A stretch of DNA of 64,000 bases, taken from Aspidiotus rigidus. Its lineage: Eukaryota > Arthropoda > Insecta > Hemiptera > Diaspididae. The first letter of the stretch is position 1. Each line of letters begins with the position of its first letter. The notes beneath the pieces are model-generated. The model was not told the DNA's origin. It did not search any database and saw only the letters and a program-made list of their open reading frames with translations. This document shows positions 46,708 to 58,984 of the stretch, piece by piece. Made by a program: the position numbers and the translations under genes. Where the stretch lies: positions 868,001 through 932,000 of the forward strand of contig JAVHKY010000049.1 of the NCBI GenBank assembly GCA_035079385.1. Reading direction: 5' to 3'.

Positions 46708-47122
46708 ATTTCCACTGTGAAAAACTTCGGCAACAAATTTGTAGTCGCACTTCTCGAAATTGCAAAGTGAAAGAACTGAAGAAGTATGGTTTCAAGTACA
46801 TGAAAAATGATTTTCTCTTGTCAGTTATGGTTGAGGATCTGAAGCAGAAGAAAGGGCTTCCCGTAGGTAGTGATCATAATCGACGAGTATGATTTACCTG
46901 TGCGGTGTGCTCTTGAGGATCAAAATCAGAACCTGGCTCGAGACATCCAACGCTATCTAACTCGCTTTTTTGCAGAGATAAAAAGTTGCGCGCTTAACCT
47001 GAAATTAGTACTTGTGAGCGGTGTATTAAAACTGTCCATAAATAGTTTGGCATACGGTGGTACCTAACATCTTTGTAGACTTGACCAAAGATGAAAACTT
47101 CCATGAGGCAATGGGGTTAACA

Positions 47123-47468
47123 AGAATTTTTCCTTGTTTTCTTTCACCCAAGCAATACATTCTATTTCAGTCCGTTTTCACATCTAGGCCTAGTTTCATT
47201 AGAAAATAGTGCTATGCATTGTTGTTACACATATTTTGTCAGTTTCTCTTCACACTGATCTTCATCCATCATCATACCTTCACATGACGCAAGCTTGTGA
47301 ATGAACGGCGTGAAAGCATCCTTATGAATATTGGTTAGGTCAGTGAAGAGAAACTGACAAAAGAACAATGCATAGTCGGTACTCTTTTTTAATGAAACTA
47401 GATGTGATCAAACGGATTGAATAAAATAGAATGTATTTCTTGGGTGCAAGAAAACAAGGAAAAATTCT
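47123..47468. mobile_element. Inverted-repeat MITE of 346 bp
   Basis: Ends AGAATTTTTCCTTGTTTTCT and GAAAACAAGGAAAAATTCT begin arms of about 130 bp that include AATACATTCTATTT and TGTCAGTTTCTCTTCAC with their complements. No clean target duplication is visible. It separates MGLT from the region leading to YSVFECL in the nuclease. Confidence 0.75.
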
Positions 47469-48403
47469 GGTATAGTCTCCTTCGATGGTTGTGCCAGACG
47501 CTGAAGGGTTACTAAACCCGTATTCCGTGTTCGAATGTTTACACAGAAAAAAATGGGATCCTATTGGAAAAACGATGACTCCATGAAACTTTTGGGAAAA
47601 CAATTAGCCGAAGAGGGGCTTCCATGGAATGTATAATATGAAAATTACCGTACAAACGCGAAAACCTTGTTTTCTCGATTTGATATTGCTAGTAACGTTC
47701 CACTTCCAGTCAAAATGCTCATGAATGGACTCCTAACGATCAAGTGTTATTACCCGGATGACAAGATTATCTTGGACTTCCCAAACGACGACATTTGTGA
47801 AGCCATCAGAGAAAAAGTACCTACTGCAAAATTATGACGACCGGAAGAAATATGTAATACAGAAATATCCCCCAAACACAAATTTACATTTATTTGAGAG
47901 CTTGCAGAAATGGAGATATAGAAGAGGTTATCAAAACCATTCATAGAGATTTCTTTGATCCGAAAGTTGTACGTCCTGAGAAGATGGAAGAGAGTCAACT
48001 CACCACAATGTTGATTAATTTCTTCAAAACCAAGAAGGTTACGTGTAAAGATTCTACTAATGTAGGACGTGCTACGACCAGAGGATTTACCGGCGATATT
48101 GATATGCAAACCACGTGCCTATCAAAAAACTATATTATTGAAATCAAACTCACGGAGTCCGGTGACTGGGAGGCAGTTGAAAAGTTTGTTAAATATTCAA
48201 AAGCAGATGATTTTCTGGCGGCCATTGGTTATCAAAATGACGTGTATCTCTTAGGATTGCAGTTTCGATCGTGTGTCGTCTGGACAATACAGAATTGTAA
48301 ATTGGGTTCAAATCCCATATCATTATCAGTCAGTTCCAGGATCCTTGTGTCTAAATTTCAAGGAAATGGTTTGTTCACACCAAACAATAGTGACTCTTGT
48401 TAA

Positions 48404-50277
48404 TGGGATGAAGAAAACGTGGATGGCGCAAAATTGATTCATTGCGATATTTATACCTCTAATGGATAAATATTTGAGTATGTGTATGTTGTATACTTGT
48501 TATATCCCCTCTACATAGTACATTTCCTCTTCTACGTACATTCAATATGGCTGTTGAGATATTGAGAATAGAGAAAACTTATTGTGCATCACTGATAGAA
48601 AATTTCGCTAATCATTACTATAAAACTTCGCTAAAATGGTGACAATACCAATTTTCAGCAATGATTTCTTTACTCAACCAGTATAGAATACTAAAAGAGT
48701 GAAAGTTGTTCCGTTACATTGTATTCATCATTACTACAATTTTCACATGTCACTCCACACTTGTGGAGCATTGTCATGTACTAACGTACTGAACACCTAA
48801 TTTTGTAGTAATCATTCCTAAAAATCTATGAAGGGTTACCTCCCGCGCGTACCGCGCACTGCACCTAATTTTGTAGTAATCATTCCTAAAAAATCTGTGA
48901 ACGGTTACATCTTGTGCATAACAACGTATAGTAAAAGTGTATGATAATGTTTCATGATATTTTATTAATGACTAATAAATATTGCAGTATTCTTGTCTTA
49001 AAAACTTTCAATGGTTCCTATAGAAATTTAGGAATCAGTAAGTACCGCAGTTTCAGTAAGTAAATGCTAGAAATAAATTACTGTTGCTCTGGTGCGTAGG
49101 GTAAAAAATATACATATTATCAAGAGAATAAATTTGATTAACGAATACTTCTTATAATTCAAAAATATAATCGCTATCGTCAGAAAAAAAACAAGGACAT
49201 CACAGTTGTTAATTGTTAAGAGGAAATTAAGAAAATCACAATTGTTGCAGATAATAGTCGCCACGATGAAAAATTTGTAACATACCGGTACTTATTAAAA
49301 AAAAAAAAAAAATTCATAACGTATAATCGTGGAGATCGTTTTTCGTCTTCGTCATCGTTGTAGCAAACAAAGCTTTGCTATGACTATTGACTATCGTTGA
49401 GAGAAGATCGTTTTCGTTAGCTCCATTGATCTGTCAACAATTTAGAAAATATCGTTCATTAGTAAATCACGAAACTGAAACCTAATTACCAAGCATTATT
49501 TTTTATTCAATCTCGTGTATTGATAATACACAACTTACAACCCCTTCAGTTCTGAGAAAGGAACACTTTTCCCGCACAAAAAATACGTACGTACATACAT
49601 GAATTTGAGCCAATGTGAAAATCCTAATCTTCACCCACTGAAACGCCAAGAAAACATCTCTACACCAAGAATTCCACCACGCGCAAGACTGCAATATACT
49701 TACCTCCTAAAGTCGGTAAAAAAAAACTGAAATATGTTAGGAGTTGCGGACGTGAATGTCACACGAAGATATCCTAGGCGCCATTAATATTTAAATCGTG
49801 CATAAATTGAAATACAAAAAATGATGATGCGTGATGAGAGAAATAAGTGTACAATACCTGATTATTGCCCATCGTATTTTCTTTTCTCCTCTATTTAGAA
49901 CTGCAGACGACGACGAAACAACAACATGGAACAACAAGCCGATAATATAATGAGCGGTTATGTGATTGAATTTTGGCGGGAACAACGCGACATCGATTCA
50001 GAAACTGTAAAACGGTACCAAAATGAGACGAATAAACAATGAATTAATATCAAAAGAATAAACACGACTTAATTCGAAATAAATGAAATGCAGTTCACAC
50101 TGAATTATTTTACTCACCAATTTTTGGTCTTCACATTTCGGCTTCAGCCTTCAACTGACAATTCGAATTGATGTATAAAACTAAACTGAATACAGTCAAT
50201 GGTGAATAGGAATACTGACTGATCAACTGAACCGATTTTGAATTATCTCGCATTATATTACACCTCACATCAATCAC
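48404..50277. other. Non-coding; recurrent AGTAATCATT motifs and a short duplication
   Basis: Variants of AGTAATCATT/AATGATTACT recur many times. At 48794-48843 and 48860-48911 a 50-bp unit (CACCTAATTTTGTAGTAATC...) is duplicated in tandem around a GC-rich spacer. Frames at 49503-49694 and 49791-49985 (minus) have no known domain. Confidence 0.5.
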
Positions 50278-50540
50278 GCGAGCACTCGCAACTAAATTTT
50301 TGCGAATGATTAGCAAAAACGCAGCAACCATTGATACAAATTCTGTGTTGCTTCCTTCACAATGTAATTTCTAATTGCTGCAGATAGTTACTTTTTCAGT
50401 GCTATTGTGGGAGCAATTGCAACTAAATTTTTGGGAATGATTAGCAAAAATGGAGCAATCAATAATACAAATTTGGTGTCGCTTCCTTCATAATATTCAT
50501 CTCTAATTGCTGCAGATTCTTTACTATTCAGTGCTATATT
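50278..50540. repeat. Tandem duplication of a 131-bp unit
   Basis: GCAACTAAATTTTTG.GAATGA at 50288 recurs at 50419, and the two units stay alignable to GCTTCCTTCA.AAT..., CTAATTGCTGCAGAT and TTCAGTGCTAT. The copies differ by roughly one base in eight (eye estimate), so the duplication is not recent. Confidence 0.8.
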
Positions 50541-51280
50541 CTCACTCATCATTAATGTAAGAAGCGGTGTAATGATTCCTACAACGAGTCTCCAGCAACT
50601 ACTAACTTTGAGCAGAAATCATTACTGCTCTGAGTCATAGATAATATCTAACAGATACTAATGTTTAATGTTAATTCTCTATAAAATACTTGAATGATGG
50701 TGGCAGTTCTCGCGTCTATATTATAATGATTAATAAGATAGTGGGATAAGAGGTGGTACAGCAATTGATGGATATTGATATATAAGTGTTTTATGCTACC
50801 AAAAAAAATGTATAACTGTTCAACATCATTATAGGATACACTCCAATCTATAGAATCATAATTGTTAATATATAAAGGTAGTAATGAATGAGATTTTCAT
50901 TGGAACGAACACTTCTTGTGTACTACTCCCTACCATCATTTTCAGTATTTAATGCTACTAAGAATGAGTACTACACATGCGGCACTCATTACTATAATTC
51001 TAATATTCATTTACACTTTTTCAATTTTAATTACCATTTTTCAAATTATGCGTCACTAAAATGATTGAAAAAATCATTTTTGGTAATGATTACTGAAAAT
51101 TAAGTCATGTTGTGCTGAAAAATGGTACTCAATAGAAAAGTTAAAGGTGTCATTACTATTCTGGAAAAAACTTTTCTACCAGTGGCATTATGTCTATCCT
51201 TTTCTTACGTTACAACAGTAAGTATATATATTTAGTGGTAATAAAGTATAGTCCAGTAACTATGACCAAGAGTTTTTGGG
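50541..51280. other. Non-coding, AT-rich
   Basis: Continues the field of AATGATTACT-like motifs (about 50570, 50630, 50985, 51095, 51150). No gene. Confidence 0.45.
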
Positions 51281-51289
51281 TAATGCTCC

Positions 51290-51900
51290 ATTAATTTGTA
51301 ATAATAGATTAGTCAATGAGTACAAAAATGATGCAATGTTCTGAAATTTTTGAACTCGGGGGATGAGAAAAGAGTGAAATAACTCATTATTTGCTTCAAA
51401 AACATCAAAATATTCAGGGTACCTACAAAAATGGAAGATTTCTAGGTTTTTCTTGAGAGGTGAAATTATAAGAAAATTGTTCACTCATTTAGAAAAATGA
51501 GAAAGTATGAGAATCTTCATAACGCTAAATACATATTTTTGTCTTATTTGTTGATGTGTCCTCAAAAAAAGGATGCGTGAGATTATAGAAAAAAGAGACT
51601 CATTTTTTATCTGAAGGAGTGTTCATCTATGGGAGTTGAAAAAAGAGAAAAATGAAACAAAAATGAACTGGTGGAGATGAAAAAAGAGTGAAATTGTTTG
51701 TTATTTACTATGAAAACATCAAAATAGACAGGGTGAAAAATTTTCTTTCGAGAGGTAAAAAATGGGAAAATTGTTCATTCATTTAAAGAAACGGGTACCT
51801 ATAACGAAGGAGGAAAAGTGAAAATGCTCATTATTATTTACTATGAAAAACATGAAAATAGACAGAGTGAAAAAATGGAAGATTTCAAAGATTTTAAGAG
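51290..51900. repeat. Degenerate tandem repeat, about three units
   Basis: The units share GA(G)AAAAGAGTGAAAT...CATTATTT.CT(A/T)...AAACATCAAAATA...CAGGGT and GAGAGGT(G)AAA...GAAAATTGTTCA.TCATTTA. They begin near 51360, 51680 and 51810, with variable spacing and large indels. Confidence 0.55.
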
Positions 51901-51909
51901 GTGTGAAAA

Positions 51910-54900
51910 ACTGCTCCTCCTTCGACTTTATCAACATGGCGATGGTCCTCTTCTTATCACTTGCGCATACCTATCTTATATAGTTCCTTACTAAAAGTCT
52001 CTACAACCACTACTATCCGTCTACCTGATCAGCTCACTCGCTCCGCTCACTTGCATCAAAGCTTGGCATACTGCGTATGCTAGGACTAACTAGCTGAGTT
52101 GGTATGTGTAGGTGATGCGCTCACTTGAGCAATTTTTGACCATCAAGCTGTATGCATGACGGGGGGGGGGGGAGTGACTAGGAACATTTATCGTGGGTTG
52201 AGACATGAAAAAAATTCTGAAAAGAGGCGGGTCGATTAAAAATAATTTATATTGATCGATTATTGAAATTAAAAAAATCGCGTATAAAACCGGTTCCCAG
52301 CTCGCCTCAAGGACCGTAAATAACGGAAGAGACCCCGAAGTGAGCTACAAGTTTATAGTTCTATTTTGAGGAAGTAATGATGATTATATGACCACTTTTC
52401 TTCCTATCTCGAAATATTTTCGAGTAGAAACTTGAAAAGATTCCCTCGAGTACCTACTGATATCTTGGTCAAGCAGAAACAAAATCTACTGATATCCAAA
52501 AATTTTTTACGTAGTTCACCTGTTTTGAAAATTTAATTAGCCTAACGTATTATTTTAGGCTGGAGTTTTAATTTTCATGATTTTGGAAGGACTGCGAGCA
52601 ACTACAAAACTCAAATAGAAGGATCAAACACAGAATGCAGAAATATTACTCTTTACATGAGCGCGTCTTCGATTGAATTTTTAGTCCCAGGAAGGACTCA
52701 ACTTGTGAGGTCAGAATGGAGTCGTTAGAAATTTCATTCAACTCGTTCCTGCCCTACATACGTATTTCTGTACAAACTTATACTAGGCTTACTTAGTGAG
52801 TTCAGGCTTCTAGAGTTCTAGGCGAAAAAATAAGAACGTATCGTGTATCAATTTACTGAAAAATTTTGTATCCCTTTCCCCTTTTCAATAATACGAGTGA
52901 ATAATTTTGTCACCCGAATATCCAATTGAAACATGCTATTTAATTGCGAAGAGACTAATAAAAACATGATAGGCTTCGGAACATTAATTATTGTGTACGT
53001 TGGTGTATGACGTATAAACTAGGCTTCGAGTACCGATATCGTGTATCGAGGTAGTAGTAATCAAAGAGCATGAGAAAAACACGATAAGCTGAATATCAAC
53101 CTTGCTCTCATTATATAATGATAAACGTGGAGAGTTTGCTAGAAATTTCACATTGTCATATCTACCCACTGCCTCCTGCGAACGAGAGATAGCGCTGAAA
53201 GAAATAAAAACCGTGTAAATTGTCGTAATCCGTAGAAGACAGGTTCATTTCTGCACCAACATTCTAATTTGCCCGAAGATACGTTGTTGCAAATAGCATG
53301 AATAAGATGAAAAAGACATATTAGCTCCTTCTTCTTCCTCTCGTCGAGAATTGAAATATTCGCTGCACCCAAATAGATACTCGTAATTGGAAATATTTTT
53401 TCGAGCTAATTGTCCGTTGTCATCGAGTGAAATATGAGCACCGCAGTAGGTGGCTAATGAATGCACTTCTTACAAACGGATAATTTACAGATTTCTTGTT
53501 CATTTAGATTATTTTGTTGAACGTAGCATAACTGATTTGTGTACGTTTGAAAACGTGTTGTTCAGAATTTCTCCAACTCTTACCCCTCAGCACGATTGTA
53601 CGTCTCAGTTGAACATAATCTCTACAAGATAAGCGCCTGGACGTAATACCTTCACGCGAAAGATGATACGGCGATGTGTATCTATTCGTGGAAAGAATTA
53701 CAATAAACAAGATAAGCTGCGAAAAATGAGCTCTGCGCTAGATTCTTGAATTTCTATTATGACAAGAAATATGAAAAGAATACACTCCGACCGAGAATTA
53801 GCGCACCCTTAACATTTGATATTCCTCTGGCTGGCTTCACCTATTCGTGTAGATGATAAATGAAGTTTGATACCTATCGAAGTTATGGCCACAAAAATGG
53901 GAAAATAATTCTTCTTACATGTTTTATTCGTAGAAACTCTGTAAACTGAAGAGAAAAACGATTAAATACAGTAGTAGTATGAAGAATGCGAAGCGAAGAA
54001 TTTGCTTAAATAAGCTTCGATTTTCACGCTCGTGAGCAAAACTCTCACGTTACTGTGTTTGGTATGCAATGCATTCCACCTTGTTTTCCCTTGTCATTCA
54101 TATTAGGCTTTCTTTTTCATTTCCGTCATTCCTTGATCTCGAAGCAACGCAGTCCTTCTAAAAATCTTCATACTCATAAGCTTCCTTTTCTCCTTGGTTC
54201 ATCCCATCAATACTTCTTGTATCTAGGTGCCAGAAAGTAGAAAAAGAGAGAAGAGAAACGAAAAAAATAAAAAGAAAGTAGAAAGGAAACGATCATCGTA
54301 TAGAATTGCATTAGGTTCTACGAGAAAGGTGTTTGAAGAAACGGATCAATCAATGGTACCATTCTGATTTCGTTCAAGCCCCACTAAGGTACAAACCTAC
54401 CAAAAGAGGTGAATATGGTTCTTCATTTCGAATCAATGCTGTGGGGTAGAGTAATTAAATTAATTAGCGCGAGAATAGTTTGCATCGACATTTAGAACAG
54501 TTGTCGCAGTTTCATCGAGACACCTCTTCTCTCATTCCCTGCGAAAAAGGAAAGCTCACACCTACTACGCTTGCTTCGAAACCTCTCTTCATCATCGATT
54601 CGATCCAAGTCAGCATCGCCACGTCAGTAGAAAATTCTCGAATTCAAAAAAGATCGTATCGGAAAACTAATCGGAACAAAAAACAGAAAGATTACGAGAA
54701 TCATTACAACTTTAATGTTTGATTAAAAATAAGTACTCTTAGTATATCCCGATACATGCGCTAACTAAACTAATAACCGACTAAAAAAAAAAAATTAATT
54801 CCTTCCCCCGAGAAAAAGAAAAATTGAAAAAATTGAAATCATAATTCGAAATAATAGAAATAATAATAGACGATGTGGTATTGAAAATAGTATTACTTAA

Positions 54901-55000
54901 TATACTTAAAAAATATTGAATAATGAAGCGACCTAAATAACATTATTAATGTACTACAACGAAAAACCAGGAAGGAATTTTGAAAAAAAATATATATATA
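51910..55000. other. Intergenic, no gene recognised
   Basis: About 3 kb with only short frames that match nothing. A run of 12 G lies at about 52160. The portion just below 55000 should be the 3' UTR of the minus-strand antizyme; ATTAAA on the minus strand at about 54717 is a possible poly(A) signal. Confidence 0.4.
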
Positions 55001-55637
55001 TTATTGTGTGATACAATATGTCATATAAATATTAGAAGTATCCGACGAAGCCTGAGGAATTAGTTTATGACCTGGTGGTATAACTCCGAAACCGATGTAC
55101 ATGAACGTACGCACCAGTAGTTGACGAATAGGATTACTTTTGGCGAAACAAACAACAATGCAATTTACCTTCAGAACATCTTCCGCATATTCCATGATAC
55201 CGAGAAAGCCCATTTTCGAAATAGCTGGATTACTAACGTTGATTCGGATGAACAATTTCTTCTTGAATAGTATCGACTCCCATGTTACTTCCGAATCTCG
55301 GGCGATCTGCACCTTGAAAGTGATCTGAGTTGGACATTTGCTGCTGGTGTGCACGACTTCACTTACGTTTGTGATCTCGCCTTTCTCAGAGAGGAAAACT
55401 AATTCCCCATTGTTGTCGCATACCTCCCTGATTATACATGCGACATGGGGTGCATCAGGAGCACCACAGAGGCCCTAGAGCGGGCAAAGTGATATAGAAG
55501 TGAGGTACATCGGACTCGGCCAAATGAGATGTAACCAGCTCGGGGATATCTTTCAGAAACGTAACATCGTTGACAAAACTTTCGGACACGGAAATCGAAT
55601 TACTAATAGCGTTACTTTTACTACTCATTTTATTCAT
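55001..55637 (-). CDS. OAZ: Ornithine decarboxylase antizyme, with +1 programmed frameshift
   Basis: Antizyme binds ornithine decarboxylase, sends it to the proteasome without ubiquitin, and limits polyamine uptake. ORF1 (55637-55455) ends GPLWCS then TGA. ORF2, in the +1 frame, continues DAPHVACIIREVCDNNGE and reaches the conserved domain: LFIRINV, GFLGIMEYAEDVLKVNCIVV, CFAKSN, LLVRTFMYIGFGVIPPGHKL. The GPLWCS/DAPH junction and the RTF..LGFE.V.PGHPLVP-type block are hallmarks of the family. With one base skipped the product is 211 residues (vertebrate about 228). Polyamines raise frameshifting, giving negative feedback. No intron interrupts 637 bp, although family members I know of usually have introns; a retrocopy is possible, but no poly(A) tail was found and the reading frame is intact. 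Confidence 0.92.
55455..55460 (-). promoter_or_regulatory. Antizyme +1 ribosomal frameshift site TCC-TGA
   Basis: On the minus strand the context is TGG TGC TCC TGA TGC. This is the conserved antizyme shift site: the ribosome reads TCC, skips the T of the stop and continues with GAT. The downstream bases CACCCCATGTCGCATG could form a stimulating structure, but I cannot model it here. Confidence 0.92.
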
Positions 55638-56272
55638 TATGAAATATTACTGAATAACGAATGTTTATACACGTCGAGCAAAAAAATACTCATCAATCTT
55701 ACGTTACGTACGGGCGCAACGGAATTCACCGACTTCGCGATTATCGTAAACGACGTTTACTGCTTTAAGGAATTTACCGATCGCTTTTCGCTTTTCGAAC
55801 AATTTAATTGAAATAATTAGACACACAACTTTCTTGCAGCAGTAATTTTCATTGACTATTACGTATTCGATTGATGAAATTTCGCACTTGAAGACGAAGA
55901 ATGAAATAATTTCTTCTTTCAAGTGTGTTGAGAGGCCGATACAAAAAATAGCTAATTCGGTATTACAGGGAACTGCAGCAGCGCCATCTAGAACGTGACC
56001 TATCTTTTTAAATTCTTATTCTGGTCACCCTGCTTCAAGTACGTGATCACATGAGTAAGCATGATCGTACATGTCTGCGGAGCATAAATACATCCGCTGT
56101 TCATTTCGGGTCAATGACGTCATACGTTAGTAGACATGGCTGATACAAAAACACCAGTGCAACCAATGTTTTAAATTCGAAAATGCCCCTGTATGCAGGG
56201 TTCATATGCCAATGCATCCAGTATTCACAGACTGAAAAACAGATGCAAGACTGAATTTTTGTTGTCAAAGTA
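55638..56272. other. Upstream of antizyme, no gene recognised
   Basis: It should hold the antizyme 5' UTR and promoter on the minus strand. The reading frame at 55704-55922 (minus) has no domain and could be transcribed leader. Confidence 0.4.
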
Positions 56273-57690
56273 ATGTTCGAAACACCTCGTCGTTTGAAAC
56301 AATTTATTTTTTTTTTACAAACTTCATTCTATTATCACCATAATGCCAATGCGCGCCATTTCCTTTCTGGGCTGGCTGAAGTATTTGCCATGCGAGCTTT
56401 GGAAGTAAGTTATTTTATAAATTTGCTTAATTTGATGGGTTCAATGAACCGATGTTCTTCCAATACTATTACTTCTAGCAAACAACTCGCAGGATACCGA
56501 CAGTCGTTTGGATTTGACACCAATGAAGCCAGTATTAGACGCGTAACGGTCGATGAAATTATGCGGGATTATAGTGCCGGATTCGATATTACCTCCAGCA
56601 CATTAGATCTGATACAGAAACACGTACGTCCATGGCTTGTAATGATTAGTAAGTTATTTTAATAATTCAAAGCATCAAAGTTCTTTCAATACTATTACTT
56701 TTAGCAAACAACTCGTACGATACCGACAGTCGTCTGGATTTCTCACCAATGAAGCCATTATTAGATGTACCGTCTATGTGGCTCAAATGCCTGCATCCAC
56801 AAAATGCGTAGCGGTTGACGAAATTATGCGGAATTGAAGTACCGGATTCAATATTACTTACAGCACATCAGATCTGATACAGAAACACGTACGTCCATGG
56901 CTTGCAATGATTAGTAAGTTATTTTAATAATTCAAAGGATTAAAGTTCTTTCAATACCATTACTTTTAGCAAACAACTCGCACGATACCGACAGTCGTCT
57001 GGATTTCTAACCAATGAAGCCAGTATTAGATGAACCATCTATATGGCTCAAATGCCCGCATACACGAAATGCATAACGGTTGACAAAATTATGCGAGATT
57101 AATGTATCAGTTTTCGTACACAAACACGTACGTCCAAGAAATGGTCCAAAATATAGATAGCTCGTAAGTCTACAAAAGTTATTGACAATTGGCCTTTGAT
57201 ATAAAGTATTGATTGTAATCCTTGAATTAGATATGAGAATGCATACCTGCACACTTACGGTATCATGAGCACTCTGAGGAAAGCAAGAAAGACAATGACG
57301 ACCACGTTTACGGTGAAGTTGCAGGCAAAGATGTACGAACCATTGGTTGAAAAGTCTTATCCGAGGTGAGTATGAAAACATAAAACGTTCAACGAGAAAG
57401 CCTTCAATTTCATCTCAAACCCTACTCATAGAGTTTTTTACTTATTTACTATTCAGTTTGTGATTTCTTCCGAACGATCTGCTCATAAGGAGAATTGAAC
57501 CAACTGTGAAAAACAAAAAGAACTCACAAAACAGAAAATATCTAAAAACCCAAGAGTTCGAGGGCGGACAGTAATTTTCAGGTCGAATTCCATAACACAG
57601 AAGAATGAGATATTATATTGGCCGATGTTCGTGATATCGAATTTGGAGACAATCCATCACAAGTCCGACTGATGAAAGTGAGATATTCCA
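56273..57690 (+). pseudogene. Exon-like unit in three tandem copies, unknown gene
   Basis: Three copies (exon-like starts at 56479, 56705 and 56970, the last two 265 bp apart) each show an acceptor (ATTACTT(T/C)TAG), a body starting CAAACAACTCG and, in the first two, a donor ATTA|GTAAGTT. Copy 1 stays open (56479-56648), including VTVDEIMRDYSAGFDI and IQKHVRPWLVMI. Copy 2 is open in another frame (NNSYDTDSRLDFSPMKPLLD) before a stop. Copy 3 has an early stop. A possible later exon (57227-57365; AYLHTYGIMSTLRKAR...VEKSYPR, donor GTGAGT) joins in phase to 57579 onward (TTTTCAG acceptor), ending in a stop near 57684. I do not recognise the protein. It could be a decaying gene. Confidence 0.4.
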
Positions 57691-58980
57691 AAATCTTATG
57701 ACTGTTAATTAATTATTGTTTCTTTTTACCACTTATTTGCGTTCTCAAGAAAATAGAAAAGTCGAGTTACTCCGTATTTCGAATGGACATGAAGATTACT
57801 TTTGTTTCGTGTTTCTTGTTTTGGGTTGAGTCTGTGATGGTTCATGATTGGGTAACGTTTTCGCTAATTTCATTGGATCCCAAGCCTAGTCTACAAAACT
57901 TGAATATTATTCCATACTATTCACAAATTTTTGTTTACAAAAAAAGGAATTGAAGCTTTTTGATATCTGGTTCAGTGGGAATATTTTTAGTACCATTCAA
58001 GTGTCAATCATTTTTCAAATAAGTGGAGTCGTTCTTTGATCGCGTTCACTCATCATGCACCTACAATGTTTATAAAATTTTGATGAGAAATTCGAATTGG
58101 TTTTTCGGTTCTGCTGTGCTGTTGCAGTGCCATTCGAAGGCTAAATATTAATTTGCTATCGAATTTTTTTCAGTTTGGAGTCAACTAATCTTGAAAGTTT
58201 TATGTTAATTCAATTGTTTCATCACGTTAATAACTAATTTTTTTCCATATACGTGAACTGGTTTTTTACGTTCAGTTTTCAGAAGATAAAATTTGCCTCA
58301 GATATGTGTATTCAATTACTGTTTTCATTTTTTCATTATTTGCATTCATGTTGTCTGTATCTCAATTGTGCATTTATACTTTGTTTTCCCCCGTATGGAA
58401 ATTCTGCCTCCTCCCCATCAAAATTGAAAATAATTTTAGCTGGTCTCGCAGTTCTAATTGGAGTTCCGCCTTCCATATCTGAAATTTCAATTAAATATAG
58501 GTAAAAACACTAGATCTTGCGTTGTTTCAATATTGAATTGTTCCAGATTGTTTATCATTGTACTGGCAGCAGTTAATTATTTTAACCGTAAAAGTATGAT
58601 AAAACTCGAGAATGCAATGTACTCAAAAAGTAAAATATAACTTCTGTCCGGGCAAAGCCTTTTTAATTTTTTTTTTTTTTTTTAATTTTACAAGTTCTTG
58701 CCTGTATTTGGGTTTTAAGCTTGATGGTGAATCAAATATAGATGCGTTGGATCTAATTTCCTATGTTTAGATGAGAGATGTTGTTTTGAAAGGATGGAGG
58801 TCATCGGCGAGAGTTGTTTAAATGGATGGTAAAATCTGATGGGTTCGGCAGAGAGGACCTGAAGATAGGCTTGCAAAATGTGGGTGGCTGTTACAAGAGA
58901 ACTGAGATTATGGTATACACATGATGACGAAGATGCGTTTTCTTTATTATTGAAAAAAACGACGATTTCAGCCAAGCAAT
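57691..58980. other. Intergenic, no gene recognised
   Basis: Hydrophobic frames at 58253-58640 match nothing. An 18-base T-tract near 58665 borders the gypsy fragment. Confidence 0.4.
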
Positions 58981-58984
58981 TGAA

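Larger units (their letters stand above)
45727..48403 (+). pseudogene. AAA-ATPase-like / PD-(D/E)XK nuclease protein, copy 2; split by three MITEs
   Basis: From the ATG at 45775 there is a signal-like segment (MFRLYGHATRISLMTLFICE), then a Ser/Thr/Glu-rich linker with a partial internal duplication. The AAA-like domain follows: FVDKTKFLEYLL, an intact Walker A-type RPRRFGKTTF, YPVI..LDFNVG, Walker B VIIIDEYDLP, LVLVSGVLKL. Further on come YSVFECLHRKKWDP, NGLLTIKCYYPDDKIILDFP and the nuclease core GFTGDIDMQ...YIIEIKLTE with a downstream Tyr-rich helix. MITEs interrupt it at 46330, 46567 and 47123. There are also frameshifts (for example just after YPVI near 46530) and stops, so no long product is possible. 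Paralogous to copy 1 but clearly diverged; its Walker A motif is better preserved. Confidence 0.85.

Noticed and set aside
55455..55460. Antizyme region as a frameshifted pseudogene
   Set aside because: The break is exactly the conserved TCC-TGA recoding site with a one-base skip, and both frames are otherwise intact.
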